From NCBI RefSeq assembly GCF_049943125.1, contig NZ_CP188040.1, positions 3,224,001 to 3,288,000 of the forward strand: 64,000 nt of DNA, in the 5' to 3' direction. Of this stretch, positions 16,573-25,833 are shown one piece after another (the stretch's first letter is position 1; every line of letters starts with the position of its first letter). Position numbers and translations under genes: made by a program. The stretch comes from JAEXZL01 sp049943125 (GTDB lineage: Bacteria > Bacillota > Clostridia > Clostridiales > Clostridiaceae). The notes beneath the pieces are model-generated. The model had not been told where the DNA came from. It did no database searches and saw only the letters and a list, made by a program, of their open reading frames with translations.

Positions 16573-18540
16573 GTGATAAAAAAGACTTTTGGAATATTTG
16601 CCCACGTGGACTCTGGTAAGACCTCATTTTCTGAGCAGCTTTTATATCATACAGGTGCCACAAGAAGCTTAGGGAGAGTTGACTATAAAAATACTGTAAT
16701 GGATGCTAATGCTTTAGAAAAGCAGAGAGGTATTACAATATTTGCAGATCAAGCTCATTTTTTATATGAGGATACAACTTATTATTTAATTGATACACCA
16801 GGACATATAGATTTCTCAGCAGAGGCGGAAAGGACTGTTGGTTCATTAGATTATGCGGTTCTTTTAGTTAATGGAAAGGAAGGGGTACAGGCGCATACAG
16901 CTTCTCTCTTCAAGTTATTAACTAGATATAGCATTCCTTCATTTATATTTATAAACAAAATTGATATGGAGGGATTCTCCATTAGTAATACCATAAAGGA
17001 TATTAAGAGGAAGCTTTCCCAAGATATTATATTTATCCATACCAGCCCAATGGATGATGATTTTATAAAACAGGATGCTATCGGTGAGTTTTTAGCCGAT
17101 AGGGATGAGGAGCTCATGGAGTTATTCCTTCAGGATAGATTGAATAATGAACTGTTAAAGTCTAAGCTTATAAAAGCAATCAAGGAAAGAGGCTGCTTTC
17201 CAGTTATGGCAGGATCAGCACTAAAGGATATAGGAATTATGGAATTTTTAAAGGTTTTTCATGAGCTTACAGAAACTAAATATCATGAAAAAACTCAGGA
17301 GCCCTTTACTGGTAGAGTTTATAAGATAAGACATGACAGTAAAGGCAATAGGATAACTTTTATTAAGGCTTTAAAAGGCACGATTAAGCCCAAGGATGAA
17401 TTTTATTTTGGAGAGGAAAGTGGATCTGAAAAAATTAATGAAATAAGGCTTTATATGGGAGAAAAATTTGAAAGTATTTCTGAAGCCTCAGCAGGGGATA
17501 TCTTTGCTGTAACTGGGCTTAAAGCTTCTGCATCAGGAGATTTGTTAGGTGGAGAGAATAATAGGATACAATATTATTTTGATACGGCTCTAGAGTCAAA
17601 GGTTTCCTTCTCTAAGGCTATTGATAGAAATTATGTTTTTCAATCATTAAAAGTATTGGAGGCGGAAGAGCCTACTCTTTCTGTTAAGTATGAAAAAGAA
17701 GTGGATTCTATTACAATTCATGTCATGGGTCAAATTCAGCTGGAAATACTTAAAGATATTATAAAAGAAAGATTTCACCTGGATGTAGAATTTGAAAAGC
17801 CAGAGGTATTATACAGAGAAACTATAGAAAAGTCTGTCATGGGATACGGGCATTATGAGCCACTTCGCCATTATGCAGAGGTGAATCTGCGCCTAGAGCC
17901 TCTAGAAAGAGGAAGAGGGATTTTATTTGCCAGCGAATGTCATGTGGATAAGCTTCCTTTAAACTTTCAAAATCTCATAGAAAAGCATGTATATGAAAGG
18001 GCTCATAAAGGAATATTAACAGGTTTTCCAATTACAGACATAAAAATAGTCCTTGTTAATGGAAGAGCTCATCTAAAGCATACAGAGGGAGGAGACTTTA
18101 GAGAGGCTACATATAGAGCTATTAGGCAGGGACTAGAGAAAGCAGAAAATCTATTATTAGAACCCTATTATAGCTTTCATATTTATGCTACTACAGATTT
18201 TATGGGAAGAATCATATCAGATATACAAAGACTATCTGGAACCTTTGAAATAGAGGATAATTCTAATGAAATTATACATATTCAAGGGAGAGGACCTGTA
18301 GCTACCTTTATGGAGTATTCCTCGGAGCTTTTGGTTATAACAAAAGGAACAGGATCAATAAGCCTTATATTTGATGGCTATGATATCTGTCATAATAGAG
18401 AGGCAGTGATAGAAAGAATCTCTTATGATAAAGGAGCAGATAAAGAAAATACCTCTGCCTCGGTATTTTGCTCTAAGGGAGCAGGCTTCTTAGTAACCTG
18501 GGAGGAAGCAGAGAAATATATGCATTGTATTGACAAATAG
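16573..18540 (+). CDS. Ribosomal-protection-type translational GTPase (TetM/TetB(P)-like)
   Basis: An EF-G-like GTPase of about 655 residues. The G1 motif AHVDSGKTS is at the N terminus, with RGITI, DTPGH, NKID and GSAL following, then EF-G domains II-V (HVMGQIQLEILKDII, KHTEGGDFREATYRAIRQGL). Length and order match TetM, TetO and TetB(P), which release tetracycline from the ribosome. The C terminus (GAGFLVTWEEAEKYMHCIDK) differs from classical TetM, so drug resistance is not assured and a housekeeping or other ribosome-rescue role is possible. The start is a GTG at 16573, 8 bases after GGAG; a GTG at 16564 overlaps that site. It is monocistronic with no transfer genes nearby. Confidence 0.78.
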   Translation: MIKKTFGIFAHVDSGKTSFSEQLLYHTGATRSLGRVDYKNTVMDANALEKQRGITIFADQAHFLYEDTTYYLIDTPGHIDFSAEAERTVGSLDYAVLLVNGKEGVQAHTASLFKLLTRYSIPSFIFINKIDMEGFSISNTIKDIKRKLSQDIIFIHTSPMDDDFIKQDAIGEFLADRDEELMELFLQDRLNNELLKSKLIKAIKERGCFPVMAGSALKDIGIMEFLKVFHELTETKYHEKTQEPFTGRVYKIRHDSKGNRITFIKALKGTIKPKDEFYFGEESGSEKINEIRLYMGEKFESISEASAGDIFAVTGLKASASGDLLGGENNRIQYYFDTALESKVSFSKAIDRNYVFQSLKVLEAEEPTLSVKYEKEVDSITIHVMGQIQLEILKDIIKERFHLDVEFEKPEVLYRETIEKSVMGYGHYEPLRHYAEVNLRLEPLERGRGILFASECHVDKLPLNFQNLIEKHVYERAHKGILTGFPITDIKIVLVNGRAHLKHTEGGDFREATYRAIRQGLEKAENLLLEPYYSFHIYATTDFMGRIISDIQRLSGTFEIEDNSNEIIHIQGRGPVATFMEYSSELLVITKGTGSISLIFDGYDICHNREAVIERISYDKGADKENTSASVFCSKGAGFLVTWEEAEKYMHCIDK

Positions 18541-18682
18541 TTTTAAAATTATAATTCATGCCAAATAATCAATTTATTCCTTGTGAGAGAGAATAATTGT
18601 TCCATTAGGGGTAAATCATAGTTATTAGATACCTTAGGCTGTAAATAGGTAGCTAGACTTAGCTATGAAAGGAGTAAAGCTA

Positions 18683-19867
18683 ATGAAGGATAAAATGCAT
18701 AGATGGATTATTTTGGCTGCTTGTTTTTTAATAATGGCCGTGGCTTTTAGTATAGTTAACTCAGTACATTCTCTTTTTATTGATACTGTTACTAAGGAGA
18801 GGGGATTTTCTTTATCTTCCTTCTCTCTTATTTTTACTATAGCAGGAATAACTACAGGCATAGTGTCTCCATTTATTGGGAGGTTAATTCGAAAAACCAA
18901 TATAAAGCTGGTTATGGCTTTGGGATCAATAATTGGTGGCCTTGGATTTGCAGCTTATGGTTTGATAAGTGCTCTCCCAGGGTTCTATATATTAGCTGTG
19001 CTGATATCTATAGGGATCACAGCATTAACAACCATACCAATTTCTACTTTAATTAATTACTGGTTTAAAGAACAACGAGGAATGGCATTGGGTATAGCTT
19101 TCGCAGGTATAGGTACTGGAAGTTTTTTTTGGATGCAGATAGCAAGCTATCTTATTGAAAAGGCTGGTTATAGATGGGCTTATATAATTCTAGGAGCAGC
19201 AATAGTAGTTATAACCTTACCTTTGATTTTGATATTTATTAAGCTTCCAAAGGAAAAAATCCAGGAGAAGGTAGTAAATAGTGAAGATGGTGAGGTAAAA
19301 GCTAGTTCATTTATGAGTTTATCTTTTATCGCATTTTCCGCAGGATTATTATTGCTAGGTATTGCTGTGGCAGGAACCAAGGTACATGCACAGCCATATT
19401 TAAATAGTGTAGGCTATAGTATTCAGAAAAGCGCTAATATAGGTTCTCTTCAAGCCATCTTCGCACTAGTGGGAAACGCATTAGGGGGGATTGTCTTTGA
19501 TAAGCTATCCTTAAGAAAATCTATTACTATATTTACTCTGTTGTCTTTAATAAGCTATGTCTCATTATTATTAATTAGGATACCTTATGTTTCGGTATTA
19601 TACGCCCTGAGCTTTGGATTATTTATGTGTATGCCATCAGTGCTTCCATCATACGGAGCAAGTGCCTTATTTAAAGGAGAGAATTATTCTGAGAAGATAG
19701 GTGTGGTAAATATGGTTTTCACACTAGGATCTGCTTTCGGCTCCTTTTTGTCTGGCTTCATTGCTGATATTCGTGGGTACGGCTTCGCATGGTTTATATA
19801 TATCATTATATCTCTAAGCTATCTAGTTTTATTTTTTATTACCTTCCGCAAAAAAGTCGATATATAA
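18683..19867 (+). CDS. Major facilitator superfamily transporter
   Basis: About 394 residues with twelve predicted membrane segments in two halves. Motifs of the MFS cytoplasmic loop are recognisable (GIVSPFIGRLIRKTNIK, equivalent to motif A). The first half has LINYWFKEQRGMALGIAFAGIGTG, which recalls the oxalate/formate antiporter-like (OFA) and monocarboxylate branches of the family. The substrate is unknown. AAAGGAG (18668-18674) is 8 bases from the ATG at 18683; the ATG at 18665 lies upstream of that site and is rejected. The short protein gene at 19950 follows in the same direction. Confidence 0.85.
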   Translation: MKDKMHRWIILAACFLIMAVAFSIVNSVHSLFIDTVTKERGFSLSSFSLIFTIAGITTGIVSPFIGRLIRKTNIKLVMALGSIIGGLGFAAYGLISALPGFYILAVLISIGITALTTIPISTLINYWFKEQRGMALGIAFAGIGTGSFFWMQIASYLIEKAGYRWAYIILGAAIVVITLPLILIFIKLPKEKIQEKVVNSEDGEVKASSFMSLSFIAFSAGLLLLGIAVAGTKVHAQPYLNSVGYSIQKSANIGSLQAIFALVGNALGGIVFDKLSLRKSITIFTLLSLISYVSLLLIRIPYVSVLYALSFGLFMCMPSVLPSYGASALFKGENYSEKIGVVNMVFTLGSAFGSFLSGFIADIRGYGFAWFIYIIISLSYLVLFFITFRKKVDI

Positions 19868-19949
19868 TATTAATCTGTGTCATTATTTTCTCCAATGAAT
19901 ATTATATCAGTAGAGATGATTATCTATATATGCATAGGAGGAGAAAGTA

Positions 19950-20282
19950 ATGAGCACAGGGTGTAGAAGTACTATAGGTCCTTTTAATCATGATCCAGAC
20001 AGATATACTTTAGTGGATTTTGACTTATCAATCGATGGTTTATGTCCTAATTCTAGATATGCCATAGTGGCTGAGCTATTAGCTAATGGAGATAGAGCAG
20101 CTCTGGTGGATAGTATTTTTGATGTTCCTAATAGAAGATGTAGCGGTGGTTGTACAGAAGTAACATTATCCTTTAACAATGTAATAGCAGATTTAGGTGA
20201 TATTAATAGCTGTACCGATGATATAACTTGGGAGTTAAATATAATCCATGAAAATTATATATCTAGAGGAGCAACCGAATAA
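19950..20282 (+). CDS. Small cysteine-containing protein of unknown function
   Basis: A 110-residue acidic protein that I do not recognise. It has a very good ribosome binding site (AGGAGGAG, 7 bases before ATG), so it is probably real. It has no signal peptide or membrane segment. Five cysteines (C5, C32, C64, C68, C87) include a CSGGC pair, and the sequence has short beta-strand-like stretches (YTLVDFDLSIDG, EVTLSFNNVIADLG, ITWELNIIHENY). This might be an extracellular-like or spore-related fold, or a metal site. A strong hairpin follows at 20325-20353. No function is assigned. Confidence 0.65.
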   Translation: MSTGCRSTIGPFNHDPDRYTLVDFDLSIDGLCPNSRYAIVAELLANGDRAALVDSIFDVPNRRCSGGCTEVTLSFNNVIADLGDINSCTDDITWELNIIHENYISRGATE

Positions 20283-20324
20283 TCAGTTCTATATTAATTG
20301 AAATCAGATATCTTCTACTGATGA

Positions 20325-20353
20325 TAACCCCCGGCATCAAATGTCGGGGGTTA
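20325..20353. terminator. GC-rich hairpin between convergent genes
   Basis: TAACCCCCGGCAT pairs with ATGTCGGGGGTTA around a 3-base loop, with one G-T pair. It is unusually GC-rich for this region. There is no T-run on either side, so factor-assisted termination or an RNA-stability role is possible. Confidence 0.5.
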
Positions 20354-20379
20354 ATAGCGTTTAAGAGTTAAAAGTTATA

Positions 20380-21087
20380 TTAAATATATTTTGCTAAAAA
20401 ATACAGAACTATTAAATGAACGGGATAAAAGCTATAGAAAGCATATTTATTTAGATTTTTACCTTTACCACCGTTATACATAAATATTGGTATAATCGAG
20501 ATAATAGCAAAAATTTGGATAGAGTTTATGATGGTATATATATTCAAAGATAGCATAAGAATGCCCAGTATATAAATAGGCAGCCTGAAGTTTGTAATAT
20601 TTCTTGATATATAAAATATATAAATTAAAAGAACACCTTGAGCACCATAATCGGTTTTCATAAGAGAAGCTATATACATTCCTAGAAATAGAAAGAGACA
20701 TGATAGATATTTTTTGTTGTATCTTACAAGTAGTTTATGGAAAGCGATTACTATTAAACCTAAAAATAAGGTGAAAAAAACATTTTGATGATAAGGGGAA
20801 CTATAGCTTCCATAGAAAGCTAAGTTAAAAGGAAGCTCTGAAATTAATGCAAAAATTCCAAGACGTAAGGCATATTGTTTAATGTTTTTTGTGTGATATG
20901 CTCCTTCGGCTATCAAGAAGCAAAATATGGGGAAAGAAGTCCTCCCAATTAATCTTAAGATTAGATAATAACTATTATTTGGGGCTAGGAGCACTGCTGC
21001 TCCATGATCCAAGGCCATGGTTACAATAGCTATACACTTTAGGGTAAAGGTAGATAAACCATTATTTGTGGATTTTTCTTGTATCAT
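20380..21087 (-). CDS. TraX family membrane protein (acyltransferase-like)
   Basis: A 235-residue polytopic protein with the TraX signature at the N terminus, FTLKCIAIVTMALDHGAA, then RLIGRTSFPIFCFLIAEGAYHTKN and LISELPFNLAF. TraX of F plasmid is needed for N-acetylation of pilin; chromosomal homologues are common in Firmicutes, where their target is unknown. AGAGGATATATT precedes the ATG. It is a single gene transcribed against its neighbours, with no conjugation genes nearby, so plasmid transfer is not implied. Confidence 0.87.
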   Translation of the reverse strand: MIQEKSTNNGLSTFTLKCIAIVTMALDHGAAVLLAPNNSYYLILRLIGRTSFPIFCFLIAEGAYHTKNIKQYALRLGIFALISELPFNLAFYGSYSSPYHQNVFFTLFLGLIVIAFHKLLVRYNKKYLSCLFLFLGMYIASLMKTDYGAQGVLLIYIFYISRNITNFRLPIYILGILMLSLNIYTIINSIQIFAIISIIPIFMYNGGKGKNLNKYAFYSFYPVHLIVLYFLAKYI

Positions 21088-21248
21088 AATATATCCTCTT
21101 ATCGTTCATATTAATTTTTAAAATATTGGTACAAGTATATCATAAAAAAGTTATAATATAAATTGTAGTTTCCTAGAAAAGCTTTTTTAGTGTTTCTACT
21201 TAACATAGATTTGTAAGTAATTAATCATAACAAGAAAATGGGGATATT

Positions 21249-22625
21249 ATGAAAAAATATATAGGGGATAGAAAGTTTTATAAGATGGTACTAGCAATAG
21301 CGGTGCCTATAATAATTCAAAATGGTATTACTAATTTTGTAAGTCTTCTTGATAACATAATGGTAGGTAGAATTGGAACTGAAGAAATGTCGGGAGTTGC
21401 CATAGTAAACCAGCTTATATTTGTTTTTAATGTAAGTATCTTTGGAGCAATTTCAGGAGCGAGTATTTTTGGAGCTCAATTTTTTGGCAATAAGAATTAC
21501 AAGGGAATGCGAGATTCCTATAGATTTAAATTTATATCAGTACTATTGGTAACTTTCATATCAGCTTTTATATTTGTTATTTTTGGTAGAAATCTTATTT
21601 CTCTTTATCTTCATAAAGGAAGCACTACAGGGGATATTGCCAAAACCTTATTATTCGGTGAAAAATATCTTCGGGTAATGCTTTGGGGACTACTTCCCTT
21701 TGCTATAAATCAAGCATATACCAGCAGTCTTAGGGAAATGGGACAAACCCTTTTGCCCATGGCTTCTGGCCTTGTGGCAGTTCTGGTGAATTTGGCATTT
21801 AATTATGTTTTGATATTTGGTAAGCTAGGTTTTCCTGTCCTAGGAGTTGAAGGAGCAGCTATAGCTACTGTAATTTCAAGATATGTTGAACTATCTATAA
21901 CTGTTTTGTGGACACATATTAATAGTAGAGACATTCCTTTTATCAGAGGGGCTTATAAGACCTTTAGAATATCAAAAGAGCTAACAGGTAAAATACTTTT
22001 AAAGGGACTGCCCTTAATGGCTAATGAGTTTTTTTGGTCCGGAGGAATGGCTACCCTTACACAGTGCTATTCTGTTAGAGGACTGGCAGTTATAGGAGGT
22101 CTGAATATTGCCTCTACTATTTCAAATGTGTTTAATGTGGTTTTTATAGCTTTGGGAGGTAGTATATCTGTAATAGTGGGACAGCTGCTGGGTGCAGGAA
22201 AAATGGAGGAAGCTAGGGATACCGATAGGAAGTTGATTTTCTTTTCTGTTTCCATGTGTGTAATAATTGGACTTATAATGGCTTCGCTTTCCTCAATATT
22301 TCCTTCAATTTATAATACAACCAGGGAAGTAAAGGAATTAGCTAGCAGCTTTATATTAATAGTCTCTTTATGTATGCCTCTTCATGCATTTATGCATGCC
22401 ACTTACTTTACCCTTCGATCTGGCGGAAAAACATTAATAACTTTTTTATTTGATAGTGGTTATGTTTGGCTTTTTAATATTCCTTTAGCCTTTATTTTAA
22501 CGAGATATACGAGTCTCAATATTTTAGTTATATATTTATCCTGTCAGCTGATTGAAATAATAAAATGTATAATAGGCTATGTTTTAGTGAAAAAAGGGGT
22601 ATGGCTTCAAAATATAGTAGAGTAA
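21249..22625 (+). CDS. MATE family efflux transporter
   Basis: The 458-residue protein has twelve predicted membrane segments in two similar halves, of the multidrug and toxic compound extrusion family. The N terminus KMVLAIAVPIIIQNGITNFVSLLDNIMVGRIG is the characteristic MATE entry, and LREMGQTLLPMASGLVAVLVNLAFNYVLIFG marks helices 5-6. It exports cationic compounds in exchange for sodium or protons; the substrate is not predictable. The ribosome binding site is GGGGAT. The next gene starts 10-55 bases later, so the two are probably cotranscribed. Confidence 0.92.
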   Translation: MKKYIGDRKFYKMVLAIAVPIIIQNGITNFVSLLDNIMVGRIGTEEMSGVAIVNQLIFVFNVSIFGAISGASIFGAQFFGNKNYKGMRDSYRFKFISVLLVTFISAFIFVIFGRNLISLYLHKGSTTGDIAKTLLFGEKYLRVMLWGLLPFAINQAYTSSLREMGQTLLPMASGLVAVLVNLAFNYVLIFGKLGFPVLGVEGAAIATVISRYVELSITVLWTHINSRDIPFIRGAYKTFRISKELTGKILLKGLPLMANEFFWSGGMATLTQCYSVRGLAVIGGLNIASTISNVFNVVFIALGGSISVIVGQLLGAGKMEEARDTDRKLIFFSVSMCVIIGLIMASLSSIFPSIYNTTREVKELASSFILIVSLCMPLHAFMHATYFTLRSGGKTLITFLFDSGYVWLFNIPLAFILTRYTSLNILVIYLSCQLIEIIKCIIGYVLVKKGVWLQNIVE

Positions 22626-22679
22626 TGAAACCTCATGGAAGTATTATATAAAGTGAGGCGAAGAGGGGAGGGAATTTTT

Positions 22680-23282
22680 GTGAATAAAAAAATCACTCTG
22701 GGTATTAAGCTTTTGATAGCAGGAGGATTTATTGCATCAATAGTATCATTTTTTATGATATTTATAGATCTAAATCCTATTAATATTGAAAGAGCTTTAA
22801 GTGGTGTTGATATTATTAAGCTTCCTGAAGCGATGAAGGAGCATTCTAGTACATTAAATATTATAAGCTTATTTGCACCAGGGCTAATAGCTTCTGCAGA
22901 GGATGCCTTGTTAATCATAAGCAGGTGCCTCATAGCTATAAACATAATAAGCTTTTTAGGAGCCTTTCTCACGTTAGTTCTAAGAACAAGAAAAGGATTT
23001 GTAGCGGCTATCAGTTCAGTAACAATAAACATAGCTATCCTTGTCTTTATTTATTCGAGAGCTAGTGGTGAGGTGAATAATATAAAGGAAACTATTGGCG
23101 ATGCTCTAGATAAGTTTATGAGTTTAATAGGAGGTAACCTTTCCTTTACTGGCAACGTAGAGGCAGGTGAGATGTTAGGCTCAGGAGTGAAATTGTGGTT
23201 AGCAGTACAAGGACTGGTATTTTTATTATCGATAATTGGACTTATTTTCAAATCGAGGCAAGAGGCTAAAAAGACCGCTTAA
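22680..23282 (+). CDS. Uncharacterised four-helix membrane protein
   Basis: I do not recognise this 200-residue protein. It has about four hydrophobic segments (near residues 6-28, 75-110, 115-125 and 172-190) with an extracytoplasmic-looking, Gly-containing region between the third and fourth. The start is placed at a GTG 7 bases after GGGGAGGG; an in-frame ATG at 22635 lacks a ribosome binding site. It follows the MATE gene on the same strand, and its stop codon lies inside the next terminator. No function is assigned. Confidence 0.6.
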   Translation: MNKKITLGIKLLIAGGFIASIVSFFMIFIDLNPINIERALSGVDIIKLPEAMKEHSSTLNIISLFAPGLIASAEDALLIISRCLIAINIISFLGAFLTLVLRTRKGFVAAISSVTINIAILVFIYSRASGEVNNIKETIGDALDKFMSLIGGNLSFTGNVEAGEMLGSGVKLWLAVQGLVFLLSIIGLIFKSRQEAKKTA

Positions 23283-23295
23283 AGCGGTCTTTTTG
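23268..23295 (+). terminator. Intrinsic terminator overlapping the stop codon
   Basis: AAGACCGCTT pairs with AGCGGTCTT, followed by TTTTT. The TAA stop codon of the membrane-protein gene forms the loop. It also faces the convergent NADH oxidase gene. Confidence 0.88.
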
Positions 23296-23297
23296 CA

Positions 23298-24632
23298 TTA
23301 TTTAGCCTTTAAAGCAGCCATAGTTATAAAGTTATAGGGCTTATTAAAGTGAGGAAGGAAGAAAATGTCCAATAGCTTTAGCTTATCTATAGTCACCTTT
23401 TCCTGAATTGCAAGTGAGAACATGTGAATACCTAAAGAAATATCCGCTTTAGATACCATTTGAGCACCGAGGATTACTCTTGTGGTATTATCATAAACTA
23501 TTCTAAGCTTTACCTTCTCGTTATTATTTATCATGAATTCTGGCTTTATAAGATCCTCATATTCTGTAAAGGTCGCATCATAGCCCTGCTTTTTTGCTCT
23601 TTCGTAGGTAAGTCCTGTAGAGGTCATATTTAAACCGAAGATGCTTATCCCGTTAGAGCCCTGAACCCCAATTGACTGAGTTTTATCACCTGCAGCATTT
23701 GATGCTGCAACGATGGCTGAACGGACTGCATTAGTGGCTAAAGCAATATAGCTTAGTCCCTGAAGGGAGTTATCATAAACCGTTGAACAATCTCCTATGG
23801 CATATACATCCTTAATATTGGTCTCCTGATGGTCATCCACAATATAGGCACCATTTTTAAATAGTTTTATTCTTTCCCTGCCTAATTCATTATTAGGCTT
23901 AAAACCGATGGCCATAATAACCATATCAGCATCATAGCTTCCCTTATCAGTAATTACTCTTTTAACTTTGTCTGTACCCTGGAATTCCATAACCTTTTCG
24001 CCATAGGCAAGCTTAATACCATGGTCCGAAAGATTTTTATCCATGAGAGCTGTGAATTCTTTATCGTAATAATTAGATAGGCTGGTTTCCATTAAGTCCA
24101 CTAGTGTTACCTGTTTTTCACTTCTTATAAAGGCTTCGGCTAGTTCAACACCAATATAGCCAGCCCCCACAATAACTATATTCTTTATATCTTTGTTATT
24201 AAGCTTTTCAATTACCTCTTCCGCATTCTGGAATAGCTTAACTAGCTGAACATTTTTTAAATCTATTCCCTTTATATCTGGGACTATTGGCTGTGAGCCT
24301 GTGGCAAGTATAAGCTTGTCGTAGCTCTCTTCAATTGAAGATCCTTTATTATCCGTGGCATAAACTATCTTATTATCAAAATCCACTTTAGTAACCTTGG
24401 TCTCGATGTATATGGTAGCACCTTTTTTCTCTAGATCTTCCTTTGAAGAGTAAAACAGAACTTCTGGCCCACTTATCTGATTACCTATCCAAAGAGCCAT
24501 ACCACAGCCTAAAAAACTAATATTAGAATTACCATCGATACCTATTACTTCGTGACCTTCATAATTATTGAGTATGGTATTAATTGCTGAGGTACCAGCA
24601 TGATTGACACCAACAACTATAATTTTACTCAT
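23298..24632 (-). CDS. nox: NADH oxidase (CoA-disulfide reductase family flavoprotein)
   Basis: A 444-residue FAD/NAD flavoprotein with two Rossmann dinucleotide-binding motifs: IIVVGVNHAGTSA (residues 4-16) for FAD and IVIVGAGYIGVELAEAF (about 152-168) for NADH. The redox-active cysteine is C43 in SFLGCGMALWIG, the position typical of water-forming NADH oxidases and of CoA-disulfide reductases. The C-terminal dimerisation domain is complete. In an anaerobe it would scavenge oxygen or balance NADH. Water-forming Nox is favoured over CoADR, but the two cannot be separated securely by eye. The ribosome binding site is AAAGGAG. Confidence 0.85.
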   Translation of the reverse strand: MSKIIVVGVNHAGTSAINTILNNYEGHEVIGIDGNSNISFLGCGMALWIGNQISGPEVLFYSSKEDLEKKGATIYIETKVTKVDFDNKIVYATDNKGSSIEESYDKLILATGSQPIVPDIKGIDLKNVQLVKLFQNAEEVIEKLNNKDIKNIVIVGAGYIGVELAEAFIRSEKQVTLVDLMETSLSNYYDKEFTALMDKNLSDHGIKLAYGEKVMEFQGTDKVKRVITDKGSYDADMVIMAIGFKPNNELGRERIKLFKNGAYIVDDHQETNIKDVYAIGDCSTVYDNSLQGLSYIALATNAVRSAIVAASNAAGDKTQSIGVQGSNGISIFGLNMTSTGLTYERAKKQGYDATFTEYEDLIKPEFMINNNEKVKLRIVYDNTTRVILGAQMVSKADISLGIHMFSLAIQEKVTIDKLKLLDIFFLPHFNKPYNFITMAALKAK

Positions 24633-24912
24633 AAGCTATCTCCTTTGGCTAATTAGTTGTTTTACTTAAAACAACTTTATTTTTGATAATTATATTAAAT
24701 CATAAATGAGCTGCTATATAAGGATTGTGAACTAATATTGATAATAATTTCACCGATATTTTATTTTTTAATCACATATTATTAGATAGCAAAAATAAAC
24801 TTAATTCTAATTGTAATATGGAAAATAAAGTATTGATTTGTATACATAATTACTAACAAATATTGTATAATTATTATAGAATAATAATAATGATGTCTGG
24901 AGTTGAGGATAT

Positions 24913-25833
24913 ATGAGTAAAATTTTACAGGTTAATAATCTTGTAAAAAGCTATGGTAAGGTGCAGGCTGTAAGAGGAATAAGCTTCTTTGCAGAGGAAG
25001 GAAAGCTCTTTGCATTTTTAGGACCTAATGGTGCTGGAAAAAGCACTACTATAGATATCCTTTGTACCCTTTTAAAGCCCGATGGAGGAGAGGTAATCAT
25101 AGATGGAAAGACTTTAGGCTCTGGGGATGATGAGATAAGAAGAGAAATTGGAGTAGTATTTCAGGATGGTGTACTGGATAATCTTCTCACTGTAAGAGAA
25201 AATTTAGTAACTAGAGGGAGACTTTATGGTCTAAATAGTAAAGCATTAGCGAAAGCAATTAAAGGGGCAGCGGAAGCTGCAGAGGTTATGGATTTTATAG
25301 ATAGACCTTACGGTAAGCTGTCCGGTGGTCAGAGGAGGAGAGCTGATATCGCCAGGGCACTGGTTAATACTCCAAAGATTTTATTCTTAGACGAGCCTAC
25401 TACTGGCCTTGATCCTCAGACAAAGGTGAGCGTATGGGAAACTATAAGAAGGCTTCAAACAGACCAGGGAATGACAGTGTTTTTAACTACCCATTATATG
25501 GAAGAGGCTGCGGAGGCTGATTATATAACTATTATAGATCATGGAAAAATTGCAGCAAAAGGGACACCCTATGAGTTAAGAAATGAATACAGCTCAGACC
25601 TGATAAAAATTAAGCCAGTAGACGCTCTAAAGGTAGAAGAGCTATTAAAAAAACAGGGCATCTCATATATTCATAAATCAGGGATATTAGAAGGAAAGTT
25701 AGGTAGTTCCAAGGAAGCTATATCCATACTCTCTCAAGGGGAAGCTTTTATTGAATCCTTTGAAGTGATTCATGGAACCATGAACGATGTATTTATCAAT
25801 ATAACAGGAAAGGAGATAAGGGAAGATGCTTAA
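24913..25833 (+). CDS. ABC-2 type exporter, ATP-binding protein
   Basis: The 306-residue ATPase has Walker A GPNGAGKSTT (about 38-47), signature LSGGQRRRADIARAL, Walker B ILFLDEPTTGLDP and a following switch histidine (LTTHYMEEA), plus an extra C-terminal domain of about 80 residues as in DrrA/NatA-type exporters. It overlaps the permease gene by 8 bases. Such pairs export lipids, peptides or drugs, or supply sodium extrusion; nothing here defines the substrate. Confidence 0.93.
   Translation: MSKILQVNNLVKSYGKVQAVRGISFFAEEGKLFAFLGPNGAGKSTTIDILCTLLKPDGGEVIIDGKTLGSGDDEIRREIGVVFQDGVLDNLLTVRENLVTRGRLYGLNSKALAKAIKGAAEAAEVMDFIDRPYGKLSGGQRRRADIARALVNTPKILFLDEPTTGLDPQTKVSVWETIRRLQTDQGMTVFLTTHYMEEAAEADYITIIDHGKIAAKGTPYELRNEYSSDLIKIKPVDALKVEELLKKQGISYIHKSGILEGKLGSSKEAISILSQGEAFIESFEVIHGTMNDVFINITGKEIREDA

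Noticed and set aside
20380..21087. Evidence for a conjugative element from the TraX-like gene
   Set aside because: No relaxase, type IV secretion or integrase genes are nearby; chromosomal TraX homologues are common.
22635..22679. Upstream ATG start for the four-helix membrane protein
   Set aside because: It has no ribosome binding site, while GGGGAGGG is ideally spaced to the GTG at 22680.
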